From: Streptococcus suis
GTDB taxonomy: Bacteria; Bacillota; Bacilli; Lactobacillales; Streptococcaceae
DNA: 64,000 nt
NCBI GenBank assembly: GCA_029593505.1
Contig: JAKTNI010000001.1
Span: forward strand, 456,427-520,426
Direction of reading: 5' to 3'
The translations under genes and the position numbers were made by a program. Below are positions 45,455 through 56,369 of this stretch, one piece after another; position 1 is the first letter of the stretch, and each line of letters begins with the position of its first letter. Under the pieces are notes generated by a model, which saw only the letters and a list, made by a program, of their open reading frames with translations, searched no databases and had not been told where the DNA came from.

Positions 45455-46540
45455 ATGTCAAAAAAAAGACGTTTAATTTTAGAAGATGGAACAATCTTTG
45501 AAGGTGAAGCATTTGGTGCAGATTTAGAAGTAACAGGTGAACTGGTCTTTTCAACTGGTATGACTGGTTATCAAGAATCAATAACAGATCAATCCTATAA
45601 TGGTCAAATTTTGACTTTTACATATCCTTTGATAGGAAATTATGGTATCAATAGGGACGATTACGAATCTATCTTTCCAACTTGTAAAGGAGTTGTGGTT
45701 AGTGAATGGAGTCGTAGAGCTAGTAATTGGCGTAATCAACTGACACTAGATGAATTTTTAAAAGCTAAAAAGATTCCTGGCATTTCAGGAATTGATACGC
45801 GTGCGTTAACAAAATTGATCCGTCAGCAAGGTACTATGAAAGCAACTCTAGCCAATATAGGAGATTCTGTTGAACATTTGACAGACCAATTACGTGCAAC
45901 AGTACTTCCAACTGATCATATTCATCAAGTATCTACCAGAACACCTTATCCTGCTCCGGGAACAGGTCTTAGTGTTATTTTGGTAGATTTTGGGCTCAAA
46001 CATTCTATATTACGTGAATTAGCTAAACGCTCCTGTAATGTAACGGTTGTGCCTTATGATACAAGTGCTGAAGAAATATTGGAGTTAGATCCAGATGGTG
46101 TGATGCTGTCAAATGGTCCTGGTAATCCTGATGATGTGCCAGAAGCTCTAGATATGATTCGAGGTATTCTAGGTAAAATACCACTATTTGGTATTTGCAT
46201 GGGGCATCAGTTATTTGCAAAAGCGAATGGTGCGAAAACCTATAAAATGAAATTTGGACATCGAGGTTTTAATCATGCTGTTCGCGAAATTGCTACAGGT
46301 CGTGTTGATTTTACTAGTCAAAATCATGGATATGCTGTATCCCGTGAAGAGTTGCCAGACTGTTTAATGATTACACATGAAGAAATCAATGATCGATCTG
46401 TAGAGGGTGTACGCCACAAATATTATCCAGGGTTTTCAGTTCAATTCCATCCAGATGCTGCACCAGGTCCTCACGATGCTAGCTATCTCTTTGATGAATT
46501 TCTGGATTTGATGATTTCGTTTAAACATGGTACAAGATAG
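45455..46540 (+). CDS. carA: Carbamoyl-phosphate synthase small subunit
   Basis: Glutaminase subunit that passes ammonia to CarB. The 361-aa protein has an N-terminal CarA domain (1-140) and a class I amidotransferase with GICMGHQLF (nucleophile Cys248) and [12 protein letters not shown]. The catalytic triad Glu that normally follows His332-Pro333 is Asp334 here. ATG 45455 has SD GGAAAGGAAG. The carA-carB gap of 187 bases is unusually long and is described separately. Confidence 0.96.
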   Translation: MSKKRRLILEDGTIFEGEAFGADLEVTGELVFSTGMTGYQESITDQSYNGQILTFTYPLIGNYGINRDDYESIFPTCKGVVVSEWSRRASNWRNQLTLDEFLKAKKIPGISGIDTRALTKLIRQQGTMKATLANIGDSVEHLTDQLRATVLPTDHIHQVSTRTPYPAPGTGLSVILVDFGLKHSILRELAKRSCNVTVVPYDTSAEEILELDPDGVMLSNGPGNPDDVPEALDMIRGILGKIPLFGICMGHQLFAKANGAKTYKMKFGHRGFNHAVREIATGRVDFTSQNHGYAVSREELPDCLMITHEEINDRSVEGVRHKYYPGFSVQFHPDAAPGPHDASYLFDEFLDLMISFKHGTR

Positions 46541-46727
46541 TGGTGTGAATTGTTGTTAGGGAAATTTGTTTAATGTTGCACAGCGATGTAACAAATGAAG
46601 AAAGGAGAAAAGGACTGGACTTACATCATTTAAAGAAGATGTGAGTTAGATATTCTAGCACATAATGTTTTTCTTGGAAATCATTTATGTTATTGATGTC
46701 TACATAGTGTCCTGACAGAGCGTAGTT
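46541..46727 (+). other. 187-base carA-carB spacer with hairpins
   Basis: Contains ATTTGTT (46564-46570) / AACAAAT (46590-46596), then a strong orphan SD AAAGGAGAA near 46601, then CTTACATC (46620-46627) / GATGTGAG (46638-46645). A CTG near 46615, 7 bases after the SD, would open a nine-codon frame ending at a TGA inside the second hairpin. No terminator T-tract. Regulatory role possible but unproved. Confidence 0.45.
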
Positions 46728-49700
46728 ATGCCAAAACGTACAGATATTCAAAAAATTATGGTGATTGGTTCTGGACCGATCGTGATTGGTCAAGCAGCTG
46801 AATTTGATTATGCAGGCACCCAAGCGTGTTTAGCCTTAAAAGAAGAAGGTTATAGCGTGGTGCTTGTCAATTCAAATCCAGCAACGATTATGACAGATAA
46901 GGAAATTGCAGATAAGGTATATATTGAACCAATTACACTGGAATTTGTAACACGTATTTTGAGAAAAGAACGTCCAGATGCTCTTTTACCAACACTAGGT
47001 GGTCAAACAGGATTGAATATGGCAATGGAATTATCAAAAGCTGGTATTCTTGAAGAACTTGGTATAGAGTTGCTGGGAACGAAGCTTTCGGCCATTGATC
47101 GAGCAGAAGATCGCGATTTGTTTAAGCAGCTTATGGAAGAACTAAACCAGCCTATTCCAGAGTCAAAAATTGTCACAACGGTTGAAGAAGCTTTAGAATT
47201 TGCCAATACAATTGGCTATCCTGTGATTGTTCGTCCAGCCTTTACACTAGGAGGAACTGGTGGAGGTATGTGTGATAATAAAGAGGAACTACAAGAGATT
47301 GCAGAAAACGGCCTTAAGTTATCGCCGGTTACTCAATGTTTGATTGAACGTTCTATTGCTGGTTTCAAAGAAATTGAATATGAAGTGATGCGTGATGCTG
47401 CTGATAACGCTTTGGTAGTATGTAACATGGAGAATTTTGATCCTGTTGGTATCCACACAGGAGACTCTATTGTATTTGCTCCAACACAAACTCTATCGGA
47501 TGTTGAACATCAGATGTTACGTGATGCTAGTTTGAAAATTATTCGAGCCTTGAAAATTGAAGGTGGTTGCAATGTGCAGCTGGCTTTAGATCCTAATAGT
47601 TTTAAATATTATGTGATAGAGGTCAATCCTCGTGTCTCCCGTTCATCAGCTTTGGCATCAAAAGCAACAGGCTATCCTATTGCTAAGTTAGCTGCTAAGA
47701 TTGCTGTTGGTTTAACGCTAGATGAGATGATGAATCCGGTTACGGGGACAACCTATGCTATGTTTGAACCAACCTTGGATTACGTTGTTGCAAAGATACC
47801 ACGTTTTCCGTTTGATAAATTTGAAAAGGGAGAACGCCGTTTAGGAACGCAGATGAAAGCGACTGGGGAAGTGATGGCAATTGGTCGTAATATCGAAGAA
47901 AGTTTGTTAAAAGCTTGCCGTTCCTTAGAAATTGGCGTCTATCATAATGAAATTCCTGAATTGTGTCAGATAACAGATGATTTATTAGTTGAAAAAATTG
48001 TTAAAGCACAAGATGACCGACTTTTTTATCTATCAGAAGCAATCAGACGTGGTTATACCATTGAAGAACTTGCTCAATTAACAAAAATTGATATCTTTTT
48101 CTTAGACAAACTATTACATATTGTTGAGATTGAACAGGAATTAGCAACTCATCGCAATCATAGCGATAGTATAAAAAAAGCCAAAAAATATGGTTTTTCA
48201 GATCGAAAGATTGCAGAACTGTGGGAAACAACAGAAAATGCTATTCGTCAGTTTCGTAAAGAACAGATGATTTTACCAGTTTATAAAATGGTTGATACTT
48301 GTGCAGCAGAGTTCGAGTCATCTACACCGTATTTTTATTCAACATATGAATGGGAAAATGAATCGATACGTTCCAAGAAAGAATCAGTTCTTGTTTTAGG
48401 ATCTGGTCCGATTCGTATTGGTCAAGGGGTTGAGTTTGATTATGCAACTGTTCATTCGGTAAAAGCTATTCAAGAAGCTGGTTATGAAGCAATCATTATG
48501 AATTCAAATCCTGAAACGGTTTCAACAGATTTTTCAGTATCGGATAAACTATATTTTGAACCTTTAACATTGGAAGATGTTTTAAATGTAATTGATTTGG
48601 AGCAACCTAAAGGGGTCATTGTTCAATTTGGAGGTCAAACAGCTATCAATTTAGCGGAACCATTAGCGAAAGCAGGTATTTCGATACTAGGTACGCAGGT
48701 TGCTGATTTAGATCGAGCTGAGGATAGGGAATTATTTGAAAAAGCTTTAAAGAGCTTAGAGATTCCTCAATCTCCAGGTCAAACTGCTACCAATGAAGAA
48801 GAAGCGGTTGAAGCAGCTCGTAATATTGGTTTTCCAGTACTAGTGCGTCCTTCTTATGTTTTAGGAGGACGTGCTATGGAAATTGTTGAGAACGAAGCTG
48901 ATTTGCGTTCTTATATGCGAACAGCTGTAAAAGCTTCTCCAGAACATCCTGTATTAGTTGATTCTTATATTATTGGACGTGAGTGTGAAGTGGATGCTAT
49001 TTCAGATGGAAAAGATGTCTTAATTCCAGGAATTATGGAACATATTGAGCGTGCAGGGATTCACTCGGGAGATTCTATGGCTGTTTATCCTCCACAAACC
49101 TTGTCACGACATATTCAAGATATAATTGCGGACTATACTAAGCGATTAGCTGTAGGACTGAATTGTGTCGGAATGATGAATATACAATTTGTTATTAAGG
49201 ATGAGACTGTTTATGTCATAGAAGTCAATCCACGTGCCAGCAGGACAGTACCATTCTTATCCAAAGTAACCAATATTCCTATGGCTCAAGTTGCGACTAA
49301 ATTGATTTTAGGACAATCACTGACCGATTTAGGATATTCAGATGGTCTCTATCCAGCAAGCAAGCAAGTACATGTTAAGGCACCTGTATTTTCATTTAGT
49401 AAATTAGCAAAAGTAGATAGTCTTTTGGGACCTGAGATGAAATCAACTGGAGAAATCATGGGGTCGGATGTAACCCTAGAAAAAGCTCTCTATAAAGCTT
49501 TTGAGGCTAGTTATCAGCATTTAGAAGAGTTTGGAAATGTTGTATTTACAATAGCAGATGAGGATAAAGAAGAAGCCCTTGCTTTAGCCCGTCGTTTTCA
49601 TGAATTAGGTTATGGATTATTTGCAACCATTGGCACAGCTTCCTATCTTTCTGAACAAGGTTTATCTGTATATCCTGTTGGTAAATTAGGAGAATCCAAA

Positions 49701-49907
49701 TATAAAGATATTCCAAGTTTAGTCCGGACAGGAAAGGTACAAGCGATTGTGAATACTGTAGGAAAAAAACGAGTGGCTGATGGAGATGGTCAAGTAATTC
49801 GAAGTTCTGCTATTGAAGCGGGAATTCCTCTTTTTACAGCTTTGGACACTGCAGAAGCAATGATAAAAGTGTTGGAAAGTCGTAGTTTTGTTACACAGGC
49901 TATTTAG
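46728..49907 (+). CDS. carB: Carbamoyl-phosphate synthase large subunit
   Basis: Makes carbamoyl phosphate from bicarbonate, ammonia and two ATP. The 1059-aa length is standard. It shows the duplicated halves: [19 protein letters not shown] near residue 12 and [18 protein letters not shown] near 555, each followed by an ATP-grasp domain with [17 protein letters not shown] and [16 protein letters not shown]. The C-terminal MGS-like allosteric domain (about 930-1059, [18 protein letters not shown]) binds UMP or ornithine. Only a weak SD (GAGCG) precedes the ATG, odd for a large housekeeping gene. It supplies both pyrimidines and arginine. Confidence 0.97.
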   Translation: MPKRTDIQKIMVIGSGPIVIGQAAEFDYAGTQACLALKEEGYSVVLVNSNPATIMTDKEIADKVYIEPITLEFVTRILRKERPDALLPTLGGQTGLNMAMELSKAGILEELGIELLGTKLSAIDRAEDRDLFKQLMEELNQPIPESKIVTTVEEALEFANTIGYPVIVRPAFTLGGTGGGMCDNKEELQEIAENGLKLSPVTQCLIERSIAGFKEIEYEVMRDAADNALVVCNMENFDPVGIHTGDSIVFAPTQTLSDVEHQMLRDASLKIIRALKIEGGCNVQLALDPNSFKYYVIEVNPRVSRSSALASKATGYPIAKLAAKIAVGLTLDEMMNPVTGTTYAMFEPTLDYVVAKIPRFPFDKFEKGERRLGTQMKATGEVMAIGRNIEESLLKACRSLEIGVYHNEIPELCQITDDLLVEKIVKAQDDRLFYLSEAIRRGYTIEELAQLTKIDIFFLDKLLHIVEIEQELATHRNHSDSIKKAKKYGFSDRKIAELWETTENAIRQFRKEQMILPVYKMVDTCAAEFESSTPYFYSTYEWENESIRSKKESVLVLGSGPIRIGQGVEFDYATVHSVKAIQEAGYEAIIMNSNPETVSTDFSVSDKLYFEPLTLEDVLNVIDLEQPKGVIVQFGGQTAINLAEPLAKAGISILGTQVADLDRAEDRELFEKALKSLEIPQSPGQTATNEEEAVEAARNIGFPVLVRPSYVLGGRAMEIVENEADLRSYMRTAVKASPEHPVLVDSYIIGRECEVDAISDGKDVLIPGIMEHIERAGIHSGDSMAVYPPQTLSRHIQDIIADYTKRLAVGLNCVGMMNIQFVIKDETVYVIEVNPRASRTVPFLSKVTNIPMAQVATKLILGQSLTDLGYSDGLYPASKQVHVKAPVFSFSKLAKVDSLLGPEMKSTGEIMGSDVTLEKALYKAFEASYQHLEEFGNVVFTIADEDKEEALALARRFHELGYGLFATIGTASYLSEQGLSVYPVGKLGESKYKDIPSLVRTGKVQAIVNTVGKKRVADGDGQVIRSSAIEAGIPLFTALDTAEAMIKVLESRSFVTQAI

Positions 49908-49916
49908 TAACTATTT

Positions 49917-49955
49917 AAAAGATGATTTCATAAGAAGTCATCTTTTTGGTATAAT
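49917..49955 (+). terminator. carB terminator fused to the next promoter
   Basis: AAAAGATGA (49917-49925) / TCATCTTTT (49938-49946) ends the pyr operon. TGGTATAAT (49947-49955) immediately follows as an extended -10 on the same T-rich stretch. Confidence 0.75.
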
Positions 49956-49961
49956 GAAACC

Positions 49962-50729
49962 ATGAAATATATTGTAACAACTAGTTTAAGAATGAATATA
50001 CATCTCGTTGAACAAGCTAGAGAATTATCAAGAGAGTTAGGAATAGAATATGTAGAACGTAAGAAACGGTCAATAGCTACTTTTTTGAAGAGTGTCGATG
50101 CTGTTTTGGTGGTGTATCAATCTAAACTTATTTTAGAACAAAGAGGTAGTAATCCTTTCTTTTTTCATCCAGATACGGCGTTATTACGGATTAAATCTGG
50201 TGGTCAGGATCCATTATTAGAATTATTAGGACTTGCTCCGAAACAAATTCTAGATTGTACAATGGGTTTGGCCTCTGATAGTATTGTTATGGCAAGTGCA
50301 GGGCACCATGTTACAGCAATCGAAAGTTCTGAAATAATTTATTGTTTAGTTAGCAATGGTTTGAAGAACTTTGATAGTGGTAATAAGACAGTAAATCAAG
50401 CGATGCGATCGATTAGGACAAAATGTACAGGTAGTTTATCCTTTTTAAAAGAACAAACACCACAATCTTTTGATGTCATTTATTTTGATCCTATGTTCTC
50501 AGAGAATATTCCAGAATCTCAGAATTTGTCAGGATTGTCTACTATGGCAAATTATAGTCGTTTAACACTGGATTTATTTCATGAAGCAAAGCGAGTGGCC
50601 AAAGAGAAAATTATTATCAAAGCACATTTTAGAGATCCTATTTTTGAAGAATTGGGCATAAAGCGCCATCTTCGTCCAAATCAAAAGTTTCACTATGGAG
50701 AATATTTGTTAGGGGAGAAAAATGAATGA
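49962..50729 (+). CDS. Class I SAM methyltransferase (RsmJ/YpiP-like)
   Basis: A 255-aa predicted methyltransferase. [19 protein letters not shown] is motif I (SAM binding), [12 protein letters not shown] motif II, and [10 protein letters not shown] motif IV with D-P-M-F typical of the RsmJ/YpiP family (SAM_MT, PF04445), whose E. coli member methylates 16S rRNA G1516; the target here is inferred. The ATG lies 6 bases after the -10, so the mRNA should be leaderless. The last codons overlap pcp by 4 bases (ATGA). Confidence 0.85.
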   Translation: MKYIVTTSLRMNIHLVEQARELSRELGIEYVERKKRSIATFLKSVDAVLVVYQSKLILEQRGSNPFFFHPDTALLRIKSGGQDPLLELLGLAPKQILDCTMGLASDSIVMASAGHHVTAIESSEIIYCLVSNGLKNFDSGNKTVNQAMRSIRTKCTGSLSFLKEQTPQSFDVIYFDPMFSENIPESQNLSGLSTMANYSRLTLDLFHEAKRVAKEKIIIKAHFRDPIFEELGIKRHLRPNQKFHYGEYLLGEKNE

Positions 50730-51373
50730 AGATTTTAGTAACGGGTTTTGATCCATTTGGTGGGAATGATATCAATCCATCATTAGAAATTTTAAAGCGA
50801 TTACCAGATAGTATTGACGAAGCAACTCTCATTAAATTAGAAGTGCCAACTGTTTTTCACCAATCAGCTCAAATTTTGGAAGAAGCAATGACTCTTTACC
50901 GACCTGATGTTGTTATTTGTATTGGACAGGCTGGAGGAAGAACGGAGGTAACACCTGAAAGAGTAGCTATTAATCAAGATGACGCTAGTATTCCTGACAA
51001 TAATGGTTATCAACCTATAGATGATTCAATTCGAGAAGATGGTCAGCCAGCTTATTTTTCTACATTACCAATTAAAGCTATAGTAGAAGCGATTCGAAAA
51101 GTTGGTGTACCAGCTTCCGTATCCAATACAGCAGGAACATTTGTGTGTAATCACCTCATGTACCAAGCACTTTATTTGGCGGATAAAAAATTTCATCAGA
51201 CTAAAGTAGGTTTTATCCATATTCCCTTTATACCAGAGCAAGTTGTTGGTAAAATTGGAGTAGCTTCAATGTCGTTAGATGATATTGTTAAAGCCATTAA
51301 GGTAGCATTAACAACGATTGTTGCTTATTCTAACGAAGAAGATGTGAAGTCTGTCGGAGGAGCAACTCATTAA
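50726..51373 (+). CDS. pcp: Pyrrolidone-carboxylate peptidase
   Basis: Family C15 cysteine peptidase that removes N-terminal pyroglutamate from peptides in the cytosol. The 215-aa protein has VTGFDPFGG at the start, the catalytic region VTPERVAIN (Glu), [13 protein letters not shown] (nucleophile Cys) and [10 protein letters not shown] (His). The ATGA overlap with the methyltransferase gene couples translation; SD GGGGAGAAA. Confidence 0.96.
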   Translation: MKILVTGFDPFGGNDINPSLEILKRLPDSIDEATLIKLEVPTVFHQSAQILEEAMTLYRPDVVICIGQAGGRTEVTPERVAINQDDASIPDNNGYQPIDDSIREDGQPAYFSTLPIKAIVEAIRKVGVPASVSNTAGTFVCNHLMYQALYLADKKFHQTKVGFIHIPFIPEQVVGKIGVASMSLDDIVKAIKVALTTIVAYSNEEDVKSVGGATH

Positions 51374-51415
51374 TCTTATCTATAAAAAATTTAGAAGTTA
51401 TGTCAAGAAAAAAAC

Positions 51416-51444
51416 TTGACAGATAGATTTTATTCTGTTACAAT
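51416..51444 (+). promoter_or_regulatory. Promoter of rpsP-khpA
   Basis: TTGACA (51416-51421), 17 bases, TACAAT (51439-51444). A small leader hairpin (GTG..AAATAG / CTATTT..CAC, about 51452-51475) follows. Confidence 0.8.
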
Positions 51445-51513
51445 GGTTTTCGTGATAAATAGTTATCCTATTTCACCAACATAAAAAAATAATAAGAAAA
51501 GAGAAATATCAAA

Positions 51514-51786
51514 ATGGCAGTTAAAATTCGTTTGACTCGTATGGGTTCTAAAAAGAAACCTTTCTACCGTATCAATGTTGCAGATTCACGCGCTCCACGT
51601 GATGGTCGTTTTATCGAAACAGTTGGTACTTACAATCCACTTTTGGCTGAAAATTCAGTTACTCTTAAAGAAGAGCGTGTACTTGAGTGGTTAGCTAAAG
51701 GTGCACAACCATCTGACACAGTTCGTTCCCTTCTTTCAAATGCTGGAGTAATGAAAAAATTCCACGAATCAAAATTCTCAAAATAA
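51514..51786 (+). CDS. rpsP: 30S ribosomal protein S16
   Basis: Small-subunit protein S16, 90 aa, needed for 16S rRNA folding. Begins [19 protein letters not shown], with [14 protein letters not shown], both diagnostic. SD AAAAGAGA, 9 bases upstream. Codon use is that of a highly expressed gene. Co-transcribed with khpA, 24 bases downstream. Confidence 0.98.
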   Translation: MAVKIRLTRMGSKKKPFYRINVADSRAPRDGRFIETVGTYNPLLAENSVTLKEERVLEWLAKGAQPSDTVRSLLSNAGVMKKFHESKFSK

Positions 51787-51810
51787 GAAAACAGTAAGCG
51801 AGACCACTTT

Positions 51811-52050
51811 ATGGACATGATTGAAAATCTTATTATTGCAATTGTGAAGCCGTTGATTTCACAACCTGAACGTTTAACGATTAAAATCGTTGATACACCT
51901 GAATTTTTAGAATACCATTTAGATTTGGATCAATCGGATATTGGTCGTCTGATTGGTAAAAAAGGACGTACAATTTCTGCAATCAGAACGATTGTTTATT
52001 CTGTTCCAACAAGTGGTAAGAAAGTTCGTTTAGTGATTGATGAGAAATAA
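51811..52050 (+). CDS. khpA: KH-domain RNA-binding protein KhpA
   Basis: A 79-aa single KH-domain protein with the G-x-x-G loop in [15 protein letters not shown]. In pneumococcus KhpA works with KhpB/Jag on mRNAs and affects cell length and division. The rpsP-khpA order is conserved in streptococci. The SD is weak (AAGCGAGA). Followed by a perfect bidirectional terminator. Confidence 0.95.
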   Translation: MDMIENLIIAIVKPLISQPERLTIKIVDTPEFLEYHLDLDQSDIGRLIGKKGRTISAIRTIVYSVPTSGKKVRLVIDEK

Positions 52051-52090
52051 CAAATAAGAGACTGGATATTTTTATCCAGTCTCTTATTTG
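52051..52090. terminator. Bidirectional terminator, 18-bp perfect stem
   Basis: 52051-52068 and 52073-52090 are exactly complementary with a TTTT loop; it serves khpA (+) and the deacetylase (-). Confidence 0.9.
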
Positions 52091-52112
52091 TTTCTAGTGT
52101 AAAAGAAATGAT

Positions 52113-53030
52113 TTATTGAGTAATTTCTGCCAACAAGCTCTCAGCAGTTGTAGTCGGCAACACGCGCACACGATTAAGTGTTAATAGTCCGTCGTTTGCA
52201 GAAGCTAGACCATTATTGGTCGTTAGACCTAGTTTATATCCTGCTTGTTCTGTCAGAGTAATAGTGTCTGAAGAATATCGTCCAGCTGGATAAGCAATTG
52301 CGATGGTTTGTTGCGATAGATGAGTGTCAAGATAGGTTTTAGAGGTAACAAGTTCGTTATTTTGTGTGTCAATGGTACTATATTCTAAATCGGGGTGATT
52401 GACGGTATGGCTTTGGAACGAAAGATTATGATCGTGCATTTCTTTCATTTGCTCTATTGTAAGGTTGCCGGAGTTTCCATTTTCTGTAAAACCAGTGATA
52501 ACATTATTCGTTGCTTTCATCTGATATTGTTTCAGTAGTGGATAGGCGTGGCTATAAAAATCCCATAAACTATCATCAAAGGTTAGCCAAACGACTTTTT
52601 TTCCAACAGGTAGGACATTTTCAGTCAATACTTTATAAGCTTCTTCAGGTGATAGTGTGTAGTAACCTGCATCTTGCAAAGCTTTTAGATGGCTTTCAAA
52701 CGTAGTAGGATCAACAATCAGGTTTGCATTAGCAGCTTCTTCAGGAGCCATAACATGAATGGCATGGTACATCAAGATAGGGAATTTGATAATCTCTTCT
52801 TGCTTTTGCCAAGTAATCTCAGGATGTTGATTAGCACTTGATATCGTACTCGAAGCCACAAAGCTTGCTTCTGTTGTTTGTTGATGATGACTATTCTCTT
52901 TAGATGTTGATTGAAATAGAGTGAATAAAATAGCAAAAGTCGTTATGAGAATGAGTAAAATTCCTATAAAAGCGAACATATTCCACTTTTTTTGTCTTTG
53001 ATGTCGCCGAGCACGTCTAGATTTTTTCAT
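52113..53030 (-). CDS. Membrane-anchored polysaccharide deacetylase (NodB domain)
   Basis: A 305-aa type II membrane protein: a very basic N-terminus (KKSRRARRHQRQKK), one membrane segment (about 18-40), a Ser/Thr-rich stretch and an extracellular NodB domain. Catalytic motifs are WLTFDDS (motif 1), QSHTVNHPDL (motif 2, H-x-x-x-H zinc ligands) and AYPAGRYS (motif 3). It may deacetylate peptidoglycan GlcNAc or another wall glycan; the short form without the extra domains of PgdA makes the substrate uncertain. Start ATG 53030 follows CGGAGA; a longer frame to 53063 lacks an SD. Confidence 0.88.
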   Translation of the reverse strand: MKKSRRARRHQRQKKWNMFAFIGILLILITTFAILFTLFQSTSKENSHHQQTTEASFVASSTISSANQHPEITWQKQEEIIKFPILMYHAIHVMAPEEAANANLIVDPTTFESHLKALQDAGYYTLSPEEAYKVLTENVLPVGKKVVWLTFDDSLWDFYSHAYPLLKQYQMKATNNVITGFTENGNSGNLTIEQMKEMHDHNLSFQSHTVNHPDLEYSTIDTQNNELVTSKTYLDTHLSQQTIAIAYPAGRYSSDTITLTEQAGYKLGLTTNNGLASANDGLLTLNRVRVLPTTTAESLLAEITQ

Positions 53031-53097
53031 ATGTATTATCTCCGTCGTTATGAATACATTCATTATACCAAATTTTTTGCCAAATAGTCAGAATATT

Positions 53098-53106
53098 TGA
53101 TATAAT
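53098..53106 (+). promoter_or_regulatory. Promoter of hom-thrB
   Basis: TGATATAAT, with TTGCCA (53077-53082) 18 bases before TATAAT. Confidence 0.7.
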
Positions 53107-53136
53107 AGGAAAAATACTTTTATCAAAGGAGAGTAC

Positions 53137-54423
53137 ATGGTAGTTAAGATAGCGTTATTAGGATTTGGTACTGTGGCAAGTGGTGTGCCGTTTTTATTGA
53201 AAGAAAATACAGATAAGATTGAGAAAACTGCACAAGATAGTATTGAAATCTCAAAAGTACTTGTTAAAGATGAAGCAGAAAAAGAACGTTTGCTGGCAGC
53301 AGGCTATCACTATCAATTTGTTACTACGATTGATGATATTTTACAGGACAAAGAAATTTCTATTGTTGTTGAGTTAATGGGACGAATTGAACCAGCAAAA
53401 ACTTTTATTACACGTGCCTTAGAAGCTGGCAAACATATTGTCACTGCTAATAAAGATTTGTTAGCAGTACATGGTGCAGAATTGCAAGCATTGGCAGCAG
53501 AAAAAGGTGTGGCACTTTATTACGAAGCTGCTGTTGCTGGTGGCATTCCAATCTTACGTACTCTGGTTAATTCATTATCAGCAGATAAGGTTACCCGCAT
53601 TCTAGGTGTTTTAAATGGTACCTCGAATTTTATGTTGACAAAAATGGTTGATGAAGGTTGGACATACGATAAAGCTTTGCAGACAGCTCAAGAATTGGGC
53701 TATGCAGAGTCTGATCCGACAAATGATGTGGAAGGAATTGATGCTGCGTATAAGGCTGTTATCTTGAGTCAATTTGCTTTTGGTATGAGCGTTGCTTTTG
53801 ATCAAGTGGAGCATAAGGGAATTTCCACAATTACTCCTGAGGATGTTGCAGTTGCTCAAGAGTTGGGATATGTTATTAAGTTAGTAGGAGATATTCAAGA
53901 AACTCCTTCAGGGATTGTTGCAGAAGTGTCACCAACTTTTCTACCAAAACATCATCCACTAGCTAGTGTGAATGGTGTGATGAATGCTGTTTTTGTTGAG
54001 TCTATTGGTATTGGGGAGTCTATGTACTATGGTCCTGGAGCTGGTCAAAAACCGACAGCTACAAGTGTTACTGCTGACATTATTCGTATCGTTCGTCGTC
54101 TAAAAGATGGTACTATTGGTAAGGCTTTTAATGAGTATAATCGTTCATTAGCTTTGGCTGCACCGACGGATGTGAAAAGTGAGTATTATTTCTCTATTTT
54201 GACACCAGATAAAAGTGGAAAAATGCTTCGTTTAGCGGAAATTTTTAATTCAGAAGATATTTCCTTCAAGCAAATTTTACAACAAGGTGCAAATGGCGAA
54301 ACAGCTCGTCTAGTCATTGTTACACATGAGATGAATAAGACGCAGTTAGAAAAAGTAACAGACAAACTTTCTCATGAGAGTGATTTTACTGTTTTGAACA
54401 CCTTTAAAGTTTTGGGAGAGTAG
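53137..54423 (+). CDS. hom: Homoserine dehydrogenase
   Basis: Reduces aspartate semialdehyde to homoserine, the step after asd toward threonine and methionine. The 428-aa protein has the NAD(P) motif [19 protein letters not shown], the catalytic-domain block [11 protein letters not shown] and [15 protein letters not shown], and a C-terminal ACT domain (about 350-425, [12 protein letters not shown]) for threonine feedback. SD AAAGGAGA, 8 bases. thrB begins 3 bases after the stop. No leader peptide or T-box fits in the short upstream gap. Confidence 0.97.
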   Translation: MVVKIALLGFGTVASGVPFLLKENTDKIEKTAQDSIEISKVLVKDEAEKERLLAAGYHYQFVTTIDDILQDKEISIVVELMGRIEPAKTFITRALEAGKHIVTANKDLLAVHGAELQALAAEKGVALYYEAAVAGGIPILRTLVNSLSADKVTRILGVLNGTSNFMLTKMVDEGWTYDKALQTAQELGYAESDPTNDVEGIDAAYKAVILSQFAFGMSVAFDQVEHKGISTITPEDVAVAQELGYVIKLVGDIQETPSGIVAEVSPTFLPKHHPLASVNGVMNAVFVESIGIGESMYYGPGAGQKPTATSVTADIIRIVRRLKDGTIGKAFNEYNRSLALAAPTDVKSEYYFSILTPDKSGKMLRLAEIFNSEDISFKQILQQGANGETARLVIVTHEMNKTQLEKVTDKLSHESDFTVLNTFKVLGE

Positions 54424-54426
54424 GAT

Positions 54427-55287
54427 ATGAAAATTATTGTTCCAGCAACTTCTGCAAATATTGGTCCCGGTTTTGATTCTGTTGGTGTAGCTCTTTCAAA
54501 ATATTTGACGATTGAGGTGTTTGAGCAAACAAGTGAGTGGCTTGTTGAACATAACTTAGAATTTGTTCCGTCTGACGAGAACAACCTCTTGATAAAAACC
54601 GCTTTGAAAGTAGCCAAAGATTTACCACCACATCGTATCAAAATGACAAGTGATATTCCTTTGGCGCGTGGTTTAGGTTCATCTAGTTCGGTTATTGTTG
54701 CTGGTATTGAATTGGCTAATCAATTGGCGCAGTTGAATATGACTGCTGATGAAAAACTGTTAAAAGCAACAGAAATTGAAGGTCATCCTGACAATGTGGC
54801 ACCAGCAATTTTTGGGAATTTGGTGATTTCTAGCTATGTCAATAAGAAAGTGCAAGCTGTTGTTACAGAATTCCCAGAAGCAAGCTTTATTTCGTTTATT
54901 CCTAATTATCCTTTGCGTACGGTAGAAAGTCGCGGAGTATTACCATCTCAAATGGGATATAAGAAAGCTGTGGCAGCAAGCGCGATTGCTAATGTAGCTA
55001 TTGCAAGTTTGATGGTAGGTGATTTGGAAAAAGCAGGAAAGGCGATTCAGTCAGACATGTTTCACGAGCCATTTCGTCAGTTATTAGTGAAAGAATTTTG
55101 TCCGATTAAACAAGTTTGTCATGAGTTAGGCGCCTATGCGACGTATTTGTCTGGTGCTGGACCTACAGTTATGGTGTTAGCACCAAGGGATAAAGAAGAG
55201 CATTTAAAAACAGCCATTGAAGAATTAAATTTGGATGGAAGTGTACATTGTTTACAAGTTGATACTACAGGTGTTAAAGTTTTATGA
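54427..55287 (+). CDS. thrB: Homoserine kinase
   Basis: GHMP-family kinase that phosphorylates homoserine for threonine synthesis. The 286-aa protein starts [16 protein letters not shown] and has the ATP loop [11 protein letters not shown] and the C-terminal [11 protein letters not shown]. It follows hom with a 3-base gap and SD GGGAGAG in the end of hom. thrC is not in the window. Confidence 0.97.
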   Translation: MKIIVPATSANIGPGFDSVGVALSKYLTIEVFEQTSEWLVEHNLEFVPSDENNLLIKTALKVAKDLPPHRIKMTSDIPLARGLGSSSSVIVAGIELANQLAQLNMTADEKLLKATEIEGHPDNVAPAIFGNLVISSYVNKKVQAVVTEFPEASFISFIPNYPLRTVESRGVLPSQMGYKKAVAASAIANVAIASLMVGDLEKAGKAIQSDMFHEPFRQLLVKEFCPIKQVCHELGAYATYLSGAGPTVMVLAPRDKEEHLKTAIEELNLDGSVHCLQVDTTGVKVL

Positions 55288-55319
55288 AAACGCAACTCAA
55301 TAGATAGTTGTGTTTTTTT
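55287..55319 (+). terminator. Terminator of hom-thrB
   Basis: AAAACGCAACT / AGTTGTGTTTT with one G-U pair and a T-run, starting on the last base of the thrB stop codon. Confidence 0.8.
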
Positions 55320-55376
55320 ATTGTTTGAAGAATAAAAGGAATAATATTCCAGATATTCGTTTTCTATCTAATTTTT

Positions 55377-55385
55377 TGGTATAAT
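55377..55385 (+). promoter_or_regulatory. Promoter of murB-potABCD
   Basis: TGGTATAAT extended -10. Confidence 0.65.
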
Positions 55386-55422
55386 AATCTCTGTACATTT
55401 TAAAATTGAAATGAGAAGATTT

Positions 55423-56331
55423 ATGAAAGATAAAATTAAATATGAATTGGAAGATATTGATATTCGTTTTGACGAACCTTTAAAAGAGTATACTTATACA
55501 AAAGTAGGTGGTGTAGTAGACTATCTAGCTTTTCCTCGTAATCGTTATGAAATAGTTCGTATTATAGAGTTTGCCAAGCGTGAAGGAATTTCTTGGCAAG
55601 TTTTGGGGAATTCAAGTAATATCATTGTACGTGATGGTGGTATTCGTGGTTTTGTGATTCGTATGGATAACCTCAATTCCGTAACAGTTTCCGGATATAC
55701 GATTGAAGCAGAAGCAGGCGCTAACCTGATAGAAACAACAAAAGTAGCTCTGTTTCATTCTTTGGCAGGGTTTGAATTTGCTTGTGGTATTCCGGGAAGT
55801 ATCGGTGGGGCTGTCTATATGAATGCAGGTGCTTATGGTGGCGAAATTGCTCATATTTTGGTATCTGCTCAAATTTTGACACCTGCTGGTTATGTGGAAA
55901 CTTTAGATAACAGGGAATTGCGATTTGGTTATCGTTCGTCTATCTTGCAGGAAAATGGTGCGATTGTTTTATCTGCTAAATTTGCTTTAAAACCGGGAAA
56001 TTATACAGTTATTCAGCAAGAAATGGCACGTTTAACCCATCTTAGAGAGCTAAAACAACCTTTGGAATATCCATCGTGCGGCTCAGTTTTTAAACGTCCG
56101 CTTGGGCATTTTGCAGGTCAATTGATTATGGACGCTGGTCTAAAAGGGTATCGTATTGGCGGTGTTGAAGTGTCTGAAAAACATGCTGGTTTTATGGTTA
56201 ATATTGAAAATGGTTGTGCTAAGGACTATGAAGATTTAATAGCATATGTCATTGATACAGTAGAACAGTTCTCAGGAATTAAGTTAGAGAGAGAAGTTCG
56301 TATTATCGGTGATGTTATAGATGAATTATAG
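55423..56331 (+). CDS. murB: UDP-N-acetylenolpyruvoylglucosamine reductase
   Basis: FAD enzyme that makes UDP-MurNAc for peptidoglycan in the cytosol. The 302-aa, type II MurB has [13 protein letters not shown], the FAD motif [33 protein letters not shown] and the catalytic serine in [12 protein letters not shown] prefer ATG 55423 (GAGAAGA upstream) over ATG 55411. It is followed by potA as in other streptococci and probably shares its transcript. Confidence 0.96.
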   Translation: MKDKIKYELEDIDIRFDEPLKEYTYTKVGGVVDYLAFPRNRYEIVRIIEFAKREGISWQVLGNSSNIIVRDGGIRGFVIRMDNLNSVTVSGYTIEAEAGANLIETTKVALFHSLAGFEFACGIPGSIGGAVYMNAGAYGGEIAHILVSAQILTPAGYVETLDNRELRFGYRSSILQENGAIVLSAKFALKPGNYTVIQQEMARLTHLRELKQPLEYPSCGSVFKRPLGHFAGQLIMDAGLKGYRIGGVEVSEKHAGFMVNIENGCAKDYEDLIAYVIDTVEQFSGIKLEREVRIIGDVIDEL

Positions 56332-56369
56332 CACCTTAGTTTATGATGTACAGAAGGAATTTATGAAAA

